A DNA stretch of 64,000 nucleotides from NCBI GenBank assembly GCA_022844005.1, contig JALHMN010000001.1, positions 1 to 64,000 of the forward strand, in the 5' to 3' direction. Source of the DNA: a bacterium. Lineage in GTDB: Bacteria > Pseudomonadota > Alphaproteobacteria > Ferrovibrionales > Ferrovibrionaceae. Every line of letters starts with the position of its first letter. Within the stretch, counting starts at the first letter, position 1. The notes below the pieces were generated by a model. That model did no database searches, was not told the origin of the DNA, and worked only from the letters and a program-made list of their open reading frames with translations. The position numbers were made by a program, and so were the translations under genes. Below are positions 1 to 8,341 of this stretch, in pieces.

Positions 1-2
1 AA

Positions 3-1088
3 CAGCTGCGCGAGGTCGCGCGCGAGTTCCTGAAGAAGCATTGCCCCAGCAGTGTGCCCCGGCGCGTGCTGGAGGCGGGCGGCACGCATGACCCGGCGCT
101 GTGGGCGGCGATGGCCGGATTGGGCTGGACCGGCGCCGCCATCCCGGAAGCCTATGGCGGGGCCGGCATGGGCCGGCTCGCCGTCTGCGTGCTGGCCGAG
201 GAGGTGGGCCGGGCGCTGGCGCCGGTGCCGTTCTCGTCTTCCGTCTATCTCGCCACCGAGGCGCTTCTCCTCTACGGCAGCGAGGCGCAGCGGCGCGACC
301 TGCTCCCCCGCCTCGCCGAGGGCTCGCTGATCGGCACCTTCGCGCTCGCCGAGGGGCCCGGCCCGTTCGAGCCCTCGCGGCTGCGGGCCCGGGTCGAGGC
401 GGGGCGTCTCTTCGGCGCCAAGGCGGCGGTGCCCGATGGCGGGGCGGCCGATTTCTGCATCACCGCCGTGCAGGCGGGCGGGGCCGAGGTGTCGCTATAC
501 CTCGTCGATCTCGGCGCGGCCGGGGTGAGCCGGCGGGCGATCACCGGCATCGATCCCTCGCGCGGACATGCGGCGCTCGGCTTCGAGGGCGCGGCGGCCG
601 AATCGCTGCCGGGCGCGATCGGGCCGGGGGCGATCCGCGCTTTGGTCGACCGCGCCGCCTGCATGATGGCCTTCGAACAGCTCGGCATCGCCCAGGCCGC
701 GCTCGAGATGGCGCGCGACTATGCGCTCTCGCGCTTTGCCTTCGGGCGGCCGATCGGCTCGTTCCAGGCGATCAAGCACAAGCTCGCCGATATCTATGTC
801 GCGGTGGAGCTGGCGCGATCCAACGCCTATTGGGGCGCCTGGGCGCTCGACACCGACGCGGCCGAACTCGGGCTCGCCGCCGCCACGGCGCGCATCGCCG
901 CGGGCGATGCCGGCTGGATCGCCACCAAGGAGAACATCCAGACGCATGGCGGCATGGGCTATACGTGGCAGCTCGACTGCCATCTCTACTATCGCCGCGC
1001 GCGGCTCTTGGCGCTCACGCTGGGCGGATCGCGCGAGTGGAAGCGCCGGCTGATCGCCGAGCTGCGCGCCGGCCGGGCCGCGGCCTGA
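3..1088 (+). CDS. Acyl-CoA dehydrogenase, 5'-truncated by window edge
   Basis: FAD-dependent oxidation of an acyl-CoA thioester. The open frame runs off the left edge with no start visible (residues QLREVAREFLKKH precede the first internal GTG), so the N-terminus lies outside the window. Family marks visible are the C-terminal helical segment with ASRFAFGRPIGSFQAIKH-like residues (SRFAFGRPIGSFQAIKHK) and QTHGGMGYTW near the end. The middle domain is less conserved than in the following gene. It lies 13 nt before a second acyl-CoA dehydrogenase, the usual arrangement for paired, possibly heteromeric, acyl-CoA dehydrogenases of steroid, terpenoid or branched acyl-CoA breakdown. The substrate cannot be read from the sequence. 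Confidence 0.88.
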   Translation, partial: QLREVAREFLKKHCPSSVPRRVLEAGGTHDPALWAAMAGLGWTGAAIPEAYGGAGMGRLAVCVLAEEVGRALAPVPFSSSVYLATEALLLYGSEAQRRDLLPRLAEGSLIGTFALAEGPGPFEPSRLRARVEAGRLFGAKAAVPDGGAADFCITAVQAGGAEVSLYLVDLGAAGVSRRAITGIDPSRGHAALGFEGAAAESLPGAIGPGAIRALVDRAACMMAFEQLGIAQAALEMARDYALSRFAFGRPIGSFQAIKHKLADIYVAVELARSNAYWGAWALDTDAAELGLAAATARIAAGDAGWIATKENIQTHGGMGYTWQLDCHLYYRRARLLALTLGGSREWKRRLIAELRAGRAAA

Positions 1089-1101
1089 AGGGGGAGAGAC
1101 G

Positions 1102-2334
1102 ATGGATTTCGAGGATTCCCCGGAAGAGGCCGCCTGGCGCGCGCGCTGTCGCGCCTTCCTCGATCAGGTGGCGGAGAAGCGGAAACCGAGCGACGTGCGC
1201 GGCTATCGCCGGGGCGAGGACGCGCCGGGCGTGATGGCGTCGGCCCGCATCTTCCAGAAGAAGAAATGGGAGGCGGGTTTCGCCGGCATCACCTGGCCGA
1301 AGGAGTGGCACGGGCAGGGCGGCAGCGCCATCCAGCAGATGATCTACGACCAGGAGGAGAGCAACTACGTCACCACCGTCAACGCGCTCGGCCTGCAGCT
1401 CGGCATCTGCGTGCCGACCATCTGCCGCTGGGGCACGCAGGCGCAGCGCGACCGCTTCGCCCCGCCGGCGCTCCGCGGCGAGGAGGCCTGGTGCCAGTTC
1501 TTCTCCGAACCGGCCGGCGGCTCCGACCTCGGCGCGCTCAGGACCCGGGCCGAGCGCGACGGCGATGACTGGGTGATCAACGGCCAGAAGATCTGGACCT
1601 CGCTGGCGCATGAGGCGGATTGGGGCGTCTTGATCGCGCGGAGCGATTTCGATAAGCCCAAGCACGAGGGCCTCACCTTCTTCTATCTGAGCACGAAGAC
1701 GCCCGGCGTGGAGATGCGCCGGATCAGGCAGATGTCGGGGGCGGCGCATTTCAACGAGGTGTTCTTCAACGACGTGCGCATTCCCGACAGCCAGCGCCTG
1801 GGGCCGGTGCATGGCGGCTGGAAGGTGGCGATCAGCCTGCTCATGGGCGAGCGCGGCGCCATCGCCGACGATTTCGGCCCCGCCTTCAAGGAGCTGTTCG
1901 CGCTGGCCTCAGGGCTGGAGCTCGAGACCGGGCCGGCGCTGGACGATGCCGGCGTGCAGGAGCGGCTGGCCGATTTCTACGTGAAGGCGCAGGGCCTGCG
2001 CTTCACCCGGCACCGCATCATGACCGCGCTGTCGCGGGGCGCCGCCCCCGGGCCGGAAGCCTCGATCGCCAAGCTGGTGCTGGCCTCGAAGATTCAGGAG
2101 GCGGCCGCCTATGGGCTGGAGTTGATGGGGGCGGCGGGGATCGAGAGCGGGCCGGACATGCCGCTCGCCGGCATCTTCGAGGAGGCCTTCCTCGATTCGC
2201 CGGCCTTGCGCATCGCCGGCGGCACCGACGAGATCATGAGGAACACCATTGCCGAAAGGGTGCTGGGCCTGCCGGCCGATCTGCGCGCCGACAAGGGCAT
2301 GCCGTTCCGCGACATCCCGACGGGGTCGCGCTAG
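1102..2334 (+). CDS. Acyl-CoA dehydrogenase
   Basis: 410-residue flavoprotein of normal family length. The FAD/substrate-binding middle domain shows WCQFFSEPAGGSDLGALRT and the C-terminus ends with the GGTDEIMRNTIAERVLGLP block that packs on FAD. The ATG follows a GGGGGAGAG ribosome-binding site. It is co-transcribed with the dehydrogenase just upstream (13-nt gap), so the two may form an alpha2beta2 enzyme or act in successive steps. Its stop overlaps the stop of a convergent small gene by 4 nt. The substrate is unknown; a long, branched or cyclic acyl-CoA is only inferred from pairing. Confidence 0.93.
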   Translation: MDFEDSPEEAAWRARCRAFLDQVAEKRKPSDVRGYRRGEDAPGVMASARIFQKKKWEAGFAGITWPKEWHGQGGSAIQQMIYDQEESNYVTTVNALGLQLGICVPTICRWGTQAQRDRFAPPALRGEEAWCQFFSEPAGGSDLGALRTRAERDGDDWVINGQKIWTSLAHEADWGVLIARSDFDKPKHEGLTFFYLSTKTPGVEMRRIRQMSGAAHFNEVFFNDVRIPDSQRLGPVHGGWKVAISLLMGERGAIADDFGPAFKELFALASGLELETGPALDDAGVQERLADFYVKAQGLRFTRHRIMTALSRGAAPGPEASIAKLVLASKIQEAAAYGLELMGAAGIESGPDMPLAGIFEEAFLDSPALRIAGGTDEIMRNTIAERVLGLPADLRADKGMPFRDIPTGSR

Positions 2335-2693
2335 CGCATCGCTCCGGCCGATCCGGACCGGGCAATGATCGTCATGAGGGCGGCGTGCACTTCCTGAAGC
2401 CGTTCCGCCGCTTCGGTGAGGCCGGCGGCGCCGCCATCGGCGCGGATCTCGATCGCCGAGAGCCAGGCCAGCATCGATTCGAGTTCGGCGACCATGGCCC
2501 GGTCGCGCGGGCCGGAAGCAGCGTCGCTCTCAGCGTTCCGGGCATTGCCGTTGGCGAACGTGCCGAGGCCGCGGAGCAGGGCGGCGAGGTCGTGCATCGC
2601 CTGCAGCCGCTTCAACCGGCAGGTGGCCACCACCGCCTCGATCCCGTCGCCTTCCGCGCGCGGGCGCAGCGGGACCACATTTGAACGGGCCAT
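2331..2693 (-). CDS. Small hypothetical protein, 120 aa
   Basis: I do not recognise a family. The predicted protein starts MARSNVVPLRPR (an N-terminal VxxLRPR pattern often seen in small alphaproteobacterial proteins) and is then largely alpha-helical with heptad-like Leu/Ala spacing, suggesting a helical hairpin. There is no signal peptide or membrane segment. Third-position G/C is high, as in neighbours, supporting coding. It overlaps the end of the convergent acyl-CoA dehydrogenase gene by 4 nt, and a strong hairpin separates it from the upstream chemoreceptor gene, so it probably has its own promoter. Confidence 0.6.
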   Translation of the reverse strand: MARSNVVPLRPRAEGDGIEAVVATCRLKRLQAMHDLAALLRGLGTFANGNARNAESDAASGPRDRAMVAELESMLAWLSAIEIRADGGAAGLTEAAERLQEVHAALMTIIARSGSAGAMR

Positions 2694-2732
2694 CTGGACT
2701 GTCTCCGAATGCTGCGGGAAAAGGGGGCCCGC

Positions 2733-2769
2733 CGCCAGGGCGTGTCCGGCACTTGGACACGCCCTGGCG
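2733..2769 (-). terminator. Perfect 15-bp stem hairpin downstream of chemoreceptor gene
   Basis: Arms CGCCAGGGCGTGTCC (2733-2747) and its exact complement (2755-2769) flank a 7-nt loop, GGCACTT. It sits 20 nt after the stop of the minus-strand chemoreceptor gene and before the start of the next minus gene. Reading the minus strand, a short CCCCCTTTT tract follows about 10 nt after the stem. This fits a terminator for the chemoreceptor transcript, although the T-run is short and displaced. Confidence 0.65.
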
Positions 2770-2789
2770 CTGGGGCCGGGTATGGGCGG

Positions 2790-4649
2790 TCAGGCGGCCC
2801 GCACCTTGGCGATGAAGCGGTCGACCTCGGTGCGGAGCGTGGTCGCCTGATGGGCGAGTTCGGCCGAGGCGCCGTTCATCTGCGTCGCCGCGGCGCCCAC
2901 CTCGCCGGAAGCCTGGGTGACGTTGGAGATGTTCTTGGTCACCTCCTCGGTGCCCTGGGCCGCCTGCTGCACGTTGCGGCTGATCTCCTTGGTCGCCGCG
3001 CCCTGTTCCTCGATCGCCGAGGCGATGGAGGTGGAGACCTCGCTCACCTGCTCGATCATCGCCGCGATCGACTGGATGGCCTGGATCGCCTCCTGGGTCG
3101 CGCCCTGCACCGACTGGATCTGCGTCGCAATCTCGTCGGTCGCCTTGGCGGTCTGGTTCGCCAGCAGCTTCACCTCGGAGGCGACGACGGCGAAGCCCTT
3201 GCCGGCCTCGCCTGCCCGCGCCGCCTCGATGGTGGCGTTCAGCGCCAAGAGGTTGGTCTGGCTGGCGATGGTGGTGATGAGGCTCACCACATCGCCGATC
3301 TTCGCCGCCGCCTTGGCCAGTCCGTCCACCGTGTGGCCGGTGGAGCGCGCCTGTTCCACCGCGTTGTGAGCCAGGCGCGAGGATTCGCTCACCTGCCGGG
3401 TGATCTCGTGGATCGAGGAGGAGAGTTCCTCCGAAGCCGCCGCCACCGTCTGCACATTGGAGGAAGCCTGCTCGGAAGCGGCCGCCACCGCGGTCGCCTG
3501 CCGGCTGGTCTCCTCCGCCGTCGCCGACATCGAGGTGGACGAGGCCTGCAACTCGGTCGCCGAGGATGACACCGTCTGCACCACCGCCTTCACCGTCGCC
3601 TCGAATTCGTCGGCCAGCAGGTTCATCTCGCGCTTGCGCTCGACTTCCGCTTCCGCCTTCAGGCGTTCCTGCTCGGCGCGAAGGTTCTCGTCGGCCTTGC
3701 GCTTCGCCTCCTCGGCCGCACGCTCGCGGCGCTGCTCGGCGGCGGCGGCTTCTTCCTTCAGGCGGCGCTGCTCGGTCTCCTGCACGGCCTGCTGCTCGCG
3801 GGCGGCCTCGACCTCGGCGCGCATGCGGTTGTTCTCGATGCCGGCATCCTTGAAGACCTGCAGCGCGGTCGCGATCTCGCCGATCTCGTCCTTGCGGCCG
3901 GCGCCGAAGATGTCGGTTTCGAGATTGCCGCCGGCCAGCGCGTTGATGTCGCCGATGGACCGGCCGAGCGGGCGGGAGACGCCGTAGGAGGCCAGGGCAT
4001 AGCCGAGCGCGATGCCGCCCAGCACGCCCACCAGCGCCACGCCGATGGTGACGAACAGGATCACCCGCGACGTCGTTTCGGCCTCCTCGGCGATCGCCTG
4101 GCCCTTGGCGGAGGAATATTGGTTGTAGGCGGCGACGGCGGCGAAGAGCTTGTCTGCCGCATCGCGGCTCGCTTTTACCGAATCGTTGATGCGCTTCTGC
4201 GCTTCGCCCAGTTCGACCTTGTCACCCATCTTGCGGGCCTCTTCCAGGGTCTGCTCGAGCTCGACCAGATAGGCCTTATAGATGGTGTCGACGCTGCCCA
4301 GGAGTTTGCGCTGTTCCGGGTCCGCGGTGGCGGCCACCTGCGCATAGAAGGCTTCGAGCGCCTTCTTCTGCTCGGCGATCTGGGTCACGATGTCCTTCAG
4401 GCTTTCGGCCGAGGGGTCGGAGCCCACGCGGTATTCGGAGCGGTTGAGCCGCAGTACTTCCTGGTTGAGGCGGGCGCCGATCAGCGTCTCCGCCCCCGTC
4501 AGCAGAATCTCCTTCTTGTCGCTGTTCAGGCTGTCGACCGAGAACAGGCCGATGCCGGACACGACGGCGATGAAGGTTGCCATGATGCCGACGAGCAGCA
4601 TCAACTTGGATTGGATCTTCCAATTACTGAGATTCACGGCCGGTTCCAT
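2790..4649 (-). CDS. Methyl-accepting chemotaxis protein
   Basis: 619-residue membrane chemoreceptor passing signals to CheA/CheW. TM1 is about residues 16-37, a helical periplasmic sensor (four-helix-bundle type) follows to about 195, TM2 is about 196-220, then HAMP, then an unusually charged Glu/Arg/Lys/Ala coiled coil (about 275-345), then the signalling domain. The hairpin tip is recognisable in the [22 protein letters not shown] region. No PAS or Cache domain is seen. No che genes are nearby, so it is an orphan receptor. The ligand is unknown. It is divergent from a small gene across an AT-rich intergenic stretch that probably carries its promoter. Confidence 0.95.
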   Translation of the reverse strand: MEPAVNLSNWKIQSKLMLLVGIMATFIAVVSGIGLFSVDSLNSDKKEILLTGAETLIGARLNQEVLRLNRSEYRVGSDPSAESLKDIVTQIAEQKKALEAFYAQVAATADPEQRKLLGSVDTIYKAYLVELEQTLEEARKMGDKVELGEAQKRINDSVKASRDAADKLFAAVAAYNQYSSAKGQAIAEEAETTSRVILFVTIGVALVGVLGGIALGYALASYGVSRPLGRSIGDINALAGGNLETDIFGAGRKDEIGEIATALQVFKDAGIENNRMRAEVEAAREQQAVQETEQRRLKEEAAAAEQRRERAAEEAKRKADENLRAEQERLKAEAEVERKREMNLLADEFEATVKAVVQTVSSSATELQASSTSMSATAEETSRQATAVAAASEQASSNVQTVAAASEELSSSIHEITRQVSESSRLAHNAVEQARSTGHTVDGLAKAAAKIGDVVSLITTIASQTNLLALNATIEAARAGEAGKGFAVVASEVKLLANQTAKATDEIATQIQSVQGATQEAIQAIQSIAAMIEQVSEVSTSIASAIEEQGAATKEISRNVQQAAQGTEEVTKNISNVTQASGEVGAAATQMNGASAELAHQATTLRTEVDRFIAKVRAA

Positions 4650-4917
4650 TCATAAACGGGATGAGGGCATTCCCATATCGCGCCACTTTCGATTCGAATA
4701 TTTCGACGGCGCCGCAAAATGGTTTCTCCAATTCAACAATTGTATGGAATTGTAAATGCCTTGTTTTAAAGAATGACTTAGAAGCCGGCGTCTATTTTTA
4801 GTTCTTTTGGTCTAAGTAATAGTCCCTATACCTCCGGCGCCCGCCGCCCGACGGTCCCCGCTAACGCCCAGCTAACGGCGCCCTCGGATCATGGATCTGT
4901 CGAGTTGGGGGTGAAAA
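4650..4917. promoter_or_regulatory. AT-rich divergent intergenic region
   Basis: 268 nt between the chemoreceptor start and a small plus-strand gene, clearly richer in A/T than the surroundings between about 4690 and 4830. It contains a loose inverted repeat, CAATTC (4729-4734) and GAATTG (4747-4752), with CAATTG at 4737-4742 inside it. This is the likely site of divergent promoters; no confident -35/-10 pair was assigned. Confidence 0.4.
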
Positions 4918-5148
4918 ATGAACCAGGGGATGCTCACCAGCCCGCGCGGTGCCGCCGATGCGCCGCTGCAAGATGCGACCGCACCGGCGCCCAGCGCGGA
5001 GGAGCGGCGGGCCGAACTCGCCGCCATCCGGGAGATGCTGGCCGAAGTCGCCGAAGGCGCCGCCGCGCTCGGCATCGATGCCTGCATTCCCCTGATCGCG
5101 GCGGCCGATCTCGCCGTCGAGGACGCCCTCGGCGACTCCGGCCGCTGA
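4918..5148 (+). CDS. Small hypothetical protein, 76 aa
   Basis: Unrecognised acidic small protein. The ATG follows GGGGGTGAAAA, a good ribosome-binding site. A Pro/Ala-rich N-terminal third is followed by an amphipathic helical region rich in Ala, Glu and Leu (about residues 27-70). No membrane segment, cysteine cluster or DNA-binding motif is seen. It converges on another small gene 10 nt downstream. Coding is supported by strong G/C third-position bias and the ribosome-binding site only. Confidence 0.5.
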   Translation: MNQGMLTSPRGAADAPLQDATAPAPSAEERRAELAAIREMLAEVAEGAAALGIDACIPLIAAADLAVEDALGDSGR

Positions 5149-5158
5149 GGTCCTGGGT

Positions 5159-5398
5159 CTATTGCAGCGCGGCGCCGCCGGAGGCTGCCGCCACGCGGTT
5201 CAGCATCGCGCGGGCCAGCGGGATGGCGGCCTTGAGATCGCCCAGCGTCGCCTCCGGCACTTCCTCGGCCAACGCCTCGGCCACGCCCACCCAGCCGAGG
5301 CCGAGGGTGACCAGCGGCAGCCGCAGCAGCACGGCGGCGCAGCGCTGCACGACGGGAAGGCGGTGGCGGAAACCGTTTGGACCGGGGCCGGAGGGCAT
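5159..5398 (-). CDS. Small hypothetical protein, 79 aa
   Basis: Unrecognised. The start is taken at the ATG reading MPSGPGPNGFRHRL, because the longer upstream frame runs antisense to well-supported genes. It has a short hydrophobic stretch (residues about 21-45, AVLLRLPLVTLGLGWVGVAEA) that could be a weak membrane or amphipathic segment, followed by an Ala-rich helix. It is convergent with the previous small gene. Evidence is codon bias alone, so it may be spurious. Confidence 0.35.
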   Translation of the reverse strand: MPSGPGPNGFRHRLPVVQRCAAVLLRLPLVTLGLGWVGVAEALAEEVPEATLGDLKAAIPLARAMLNRVAAASGGAALQ

Positions 5399-5515
5399 GG
5401 GCGGAATAATAGATCGCGCCGGCCGGCCGGACAAACGAGGCGGGCCCGGTCGGGGGCGCCGGGCGGCCTGGCGATTCAGGGCGGCCGTGCAGTGCCGGTA
5501 GTCCGCATCGTCGCC

Positions 5516-5716
5516 ATGCCGGACGACACGGCCGATCGCGGCGGCGCCATCGAGGCGGCATTCGCCGAGGCGGGCGTGGTGCCGGCGACCGACGACCAGG
5601 TGCTGGTCATCCCGCAGATCGGTGTCGGCGAGGGGCGGCCCCGGCTGGTGCATGAATTCACCGTCGATGCCGCCCTCCCGCCACCGGAAGAAGACGGGGG
5701 GGCGGGCCAGGCCTGA
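5516..5716 (+). CDS. Possible small protein, 66 aa
   Basis: Short frame starting MPDDTADRGGAIEAAF with strongly G/C-biased third positions and an acidic, non-membrane composition; an in-frame GTG at 5492 is an alternative start. No family is recognised. It fills the gap between a small minus-strand gene and the metallo-hydrolase gene and ends 17 nt before that gene's stop on the opposite strand. A minus-strand frame across 5476-5661 has a much less protein-like composition. Low confidence. Confidence 0.3.
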   Translation: MPDDTADRGGAIEAAFAEAGVVPATDDQVLVIPQIGVGEGRPRLVHEFTVDAALPPPEEDGGAGQA

Positions 5717-5733
5717 GCGCGGCCATCGGCCTT

Positions 5734-6609
5734 TCAGAAGCGCGGACGGAAGCCCTTGCCCTCGGCCTCGACGCGGCAGACGAAGGGGGCGCCGAAATGC
5801 GCCGGCATCAGCAGCGCGCCCGAGCCCGCGCAATGCTCCAGCACCTTGCGGCGGCTCTGCCGCGCCAGCGCTTGGTCGGCGCAGGCGAAGCTGTTCCATT
5901 GGGGATGAAACACCTGGATGGCGTGATGCAGGATGTCGCCGCAGAAGCTGGCGCGGGCGCCCTTGGCCTGAAGCTCGATCGCGATGGTGCCGGGCGTATG
6001 CCCCGGGGCGGGGGCATAGGAGAGGTATTCGTCGAGCGATCCCGGCCCGCTCACCATCTGCGCCAGGCCCGCCTCCACCACGGGGAGCACGCTGTCGCGG
6101 AAGGAGCCGCCGTTGACCGGCCCTGTCTTCGGGTCGCTGTCCAGCGCAAGGTAGTGCTCGTAGTCCTCCCGGCTGAACACGTATTTCGCATTCGGGAAGG
6201 TCGGCACCCAGCGGCCGTTGTCGAGCCTGGTGTTCCAGCCGATATGGTCGACATGCAGATGCGTGCACATGACGACGTCGACCTGCTCGGGCGTCACCCC
6301 CGCCGCCGCCAGCCGCTCGAGCCAGGGCGTTCTGAGCAGATGCCACATCGGCCGGTGGGCGCGAGCCTTGTCGTTGCCGACGCAGGTATCGATCAGGATC
6401 GTCTTCGTCCCGATACGGATCAGCCAGCTGTGCACCGACAGCTTCAGCATGCCGGAGGCGGGGTCGTAGTGGTGCGGCAGCATCCAGTCGCGATGCGTCT
6501 CGACCACGGCGGGATTCCAGTCGGCGAAGAACTTCGCGGCTTCGAAATTCGGCTCGTAAGTCTCCTCGATCCGCGTGACCGTGACGGTGCCGATCTCGAA
6601 GCTCTGCAT
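5734..6609 (-). CDS. MBL-fold metallo-hydrolase
   Basis: 291-residue metallo-beta-lactamase-fold enzyme. The zinc motif is H117-x-H119-x-D121-H122 in MCTHLHVDHIGWN, with later ligands expected in the APGHTPGT region and the C-terminal MPAHF. The overall layout resembles the AHL-lactonase/AttM-like and other cytoplasmic MBL hydrolases, but the substrate cannot be assigned; a lactone or thioester from the neighbouring pathway is possible. No signal peptide is present. It follows the DUF1993 gene by 6 nt and is the last gene of the minus-strand molybdenum-hydroxylase block. Confidence 0.88.
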   Translation of the reverse strand: MQSFEIGTVTVTRIEETYEPNFEAAKFFADWNPAVVETHRDWMLPHHYDPASGMLKLSVHSWLIRIGTKTILIDTCVGNDKARAHRPMWHLLRTPWLERLAAAGVTPEQVDVVMCTHLHVDHIGWNTRLDNGRWVPTFPNAKYVFSREDYEHYLALDSDPKTGPVNGGSFRDSVLPVVEAGLAQMVSGPGSLDEYLSYAPAPGHTPGTIAIELQAKGARASFCGDILHHAIQVFHPQWNSFACADQALARQSRRKVLEHCAGSGALLMPAHFGAPFVCRVEAEGKGFRPRF

Positions 6610-6615
6610 CGCAGT

Positions 6616-7137
6616 TCAGGCCTTCATCCGCAGCCGGCCGAGGAAATCGCGCTTGCCGAGCGGGACCGCATTGGCGCGCAGGATGTCGTAGGCGGTGGCG
6701 GCGTGGAAATAGAAGTTGGGGAAGGAGAAGGAGAGGATGAAATCCTCCACCACGAAGGGAAGATCGTTCTTGCCGAGCCTGAAGATCATGTCCTTCCCCT
6801 GCAGGCCGTCGACTTCCGCGGGCGTGAGCTTCTGGATCGCCTCGCGCGTCTCCGCCACCAGCGCCTGCAGGCCCTTGTAGTCGAGTGCACCGGCATCGCC
6901 CGGCGGGCCGAACAGCCCTTCGGCCGCCCCGGCGAGCGCGCCGCGCGAATGATGGCAGACCGAGACGATCTGAAAGCGCAGCGGCAGCATGTCGGCGATC
7001 AGGCGCGCCTCGACCAGGGCGGCGGGGTCCTTGCCCGCGCTCTCGCAATGGGCGAGGCCCTTCTCGAGGAAGCCGGCGACGGCGCCCAGCGTCTGCAGAT
7101 AGCTCGGCACGCTGAGGGCATGGAGCGAGAGCGGCAT
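6616..7137 (-). CDS. DUF1993 family protein
   Basis: 173-residue protein starting MPLSLHALSVPSYLQTL. The start was chosen at the second Met, which opens with the hallmark MxxSxxxxSVPxxxxxL pattern of DUF1993; the in-frame start 21 nt upstream adds residues not seen in the family. The domain is thought to adopt a DinB-like four-helix fold. The function is unknown. It is a cytoplasmic protein located between an amidohydrolase and an MBL hydrolase in the same orientation, suggesting a role linked to that pathway, but this is only context. Confidence 0.82.
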   Translation of the reverse strand: MPLSLHALSVPSYLQTLGAVAGFLEKGLAHCESAGKDPAALVEARLIADMLPLRFQIVSVCHHSRGALAGAAEGLFGPPGDAGALDYKGLQALVAETREAIQKLTPAEVDGLQGKDMIFRLGKNDLPFVVEDFILSFSFPNFYFHAATAYDILRANAVPLGKRDFLGRLRMKA

Positions 7138-7207
7138 GTTGTTTCCTTCCCGGGACAAGTCGAGGCGACGCTGCCAGTTGCCCGCCTGACTGGCAAGCGG
7201 TCCGGCA

Positions 7208-8050
7208 TCAGCGCGTCGCGGGCGACCAGCCGTAGATCCGCTGCAGCGTTCCGCCCATCAGCGCCGTCTTCTCGGTCTCCGACAGCCGGTCGGTGACGCG
7301 GAAGGCCTCGACCCCCTCCTTGTAGGTGAGGAGGGCGACGGCGCGGGTCCAGTCGGTGCCCCACATGCAGCGCTCGATACCGAAGGCATCGAAGATGCGC
7401 CCGAGCGGGTCCCACAGGTCCTTATAGGGAAAGGGCTGCTTCGACAGGGTGCAGGCGCCGGTGATCTTGATCGCCACGTTCTCGCAGGCCCCGAGCGCCA
7501 GCACGTTCGGCAGGTCGGCGAAGGGGGCGGCGGGGGGCGGCGGTTCGAAGGGCTGCTGCAGGCCCAGATGGTCGATCACCAGCCGGGTCTCGGGATTGCG
7601 CGCGGCGAGTTCCTTCACCTGCGCGAGCCGGCCCCAGCAGAGGAGATTGACCGGCAGCCCGTGCCGGGCGGCGGCGGCCAGCACGCGGTTGATGCCGGGA
7701 TCGGCGGCATCGGTCGATACGGTGGGGCCCATCATGATGCGGATGGCGACGGCGCCGTCGACTTTCGCCCATTCGGCGATCTCCTCCGCCACCGCCGGAT
7801 CGGCCGGATCGACCGGCTTGATCACCCCGAAACGGCCGGGGTGCGCTTTCTGCACCCCAATCGCGTAGGAGGCATCGAAGCGGTACATGGTCCAGACCGA
7901 GACGAGCAACGCGCCGTCGACGCCGACCGCGTCCATCGCCGCCAGCATGTCCTCCGCCGTCACCTCGGGTGGGCCGTGCAGCACCGCCGCCCAGGGCCGG
8001 CCGGGATGGTTCCGCTCGTAGCAATGCACCTGCGCGTCGATGGTCAGCAT
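7208..8050 (-). CDS. Amidohydrolase family protein (TIM-barrel hydrolase)
   Basis: 280-residue metal-dependent hydrolase of the amidohydrolase-2 type (2-pyrone-4,6-dicarboxylate lactonase-like group). It begins MLTIDAQVHCYERNHPGRPW with the N-terminal QVH metal-site variant, has VIDHLG in the centre and CMWGTDW near the C-terminus, all family marks. This start was preferred over one 21 nt upstream because GGGAGG lies 5 nt before it. It lies 17 nt after the MoaD-like gene in the molybdenum-hydroxylase operon, so it may hydrolyse or decarboxylate a ring-cleavage or hydroxylated product. The substrate is unknown. Confidence 0.87.
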   Translation of the reverse strand: MLTIDAQVHCYERNHPGRPWAAVLHGPPEVTAEDMLAAMDAVGVDGALLVSVWTMYRFDASYAIGVQKAHPGRFGVIKPVDPADPAVAEEIAEWAKVDGAVAIRIMMGPTVSTDAADPGINRVLAAAARHGLPVNLLCWGRLAQVKELAARNPETRLVIDHLGLQQPFEPPPPAAPFADLPNVLALGACENVAIKITGACTLSKQPFPYKDLWDPLGRIFDAFGIERCMWGTDWTRAVALLTYKEGVEAFRVTDRLSETEKTALMGGTLQRIYGWSPATR

Positions 8051-8067
8051 GCTGCCTCCCGGCACTT

Positions 8068-8325
8068 TCAATGAGCTCCGCCACCCCCGATCGGCGGGAT
8101 GAAGGCCACCTCGGAGACCTCGCCCACGTCTTCCAGCCAGGCGTTCTGGTGGATGACGCCGTCGATCACCACGGCGATGTCGCCTTCGAGCTGGCCCGCG
8201 ATGGCCGGATAGCGCGCCTCCAGGCCGCGGATCAGCTGCCGGACCGTGCGGCCCGGCAGCTCGATCTCCGTTTCCCCGCCCGTGTACTGCTGGGCGAAGG
8301 AATAGGTCAGGATCACCCGCGCCAA
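8068..8325 (-). CDS. MoaD/ThiS-like ubiquitin-fold protein
   Basis: 85-residue beta-grasp protein resembling small sulfur carriers: an initial VILTYSFAQQY strand, the ELPGRTVRQLIRGLE segment and the C-terminal VAFIPPIGGGG tail typical of MoaD. Unlike true MoaD it does not end in Gly-Gly but carries two extra residues (Ala-His). It sits 16 nt after the molybdenum-subunit gene, so it is probably involved in molybdopterin sulfur chemistry or maturation of that enzyme. It could instead be a sulfur carrier for another pathway. No MoaE or MoeB gene is in the window. Confidence 0.8.
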   Translation of the reverse strand: MARVILTYSFAQQYTGGETEIELPGRTVRQLIRGLEARYPAIAGQLEGDIAVVIDGVIHQNAWLEDVGEVSEVAFIPPIGGGGAH

Positions 8326-8341
8326 CGCCTCCGCCGCCCGG

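Noticed and set aside
4729-4752. Inverted repeat CAATTC/GAATTG as a firm operator
   Set aside because: The arms are only six bases and A/T-rich, in an A/T-rich region, with competing pairings; kept only as a note in the intergenic entry.
5476-5661. Minus-strand 61-residue frame
   Set aside because: Ser/Thr/Pro-rich composition and antisense to a better candidate; typical shadow frame.
5734-6609. Calling the MBL protein an N-acyl homoserine lactonase
   Set aside because: The HxHxDH motif is shared by the whole superfamily and the neighbours are catabolic, not quorum-sensing; the substrate is left open.
5797-7296. Plus-strand open frame of about 500 codons opposite the MBL and DUF1993 genes
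   Set aside because: It is antisense to genes with clear metal-binding and domain signatures; no recognised motif is present in it.
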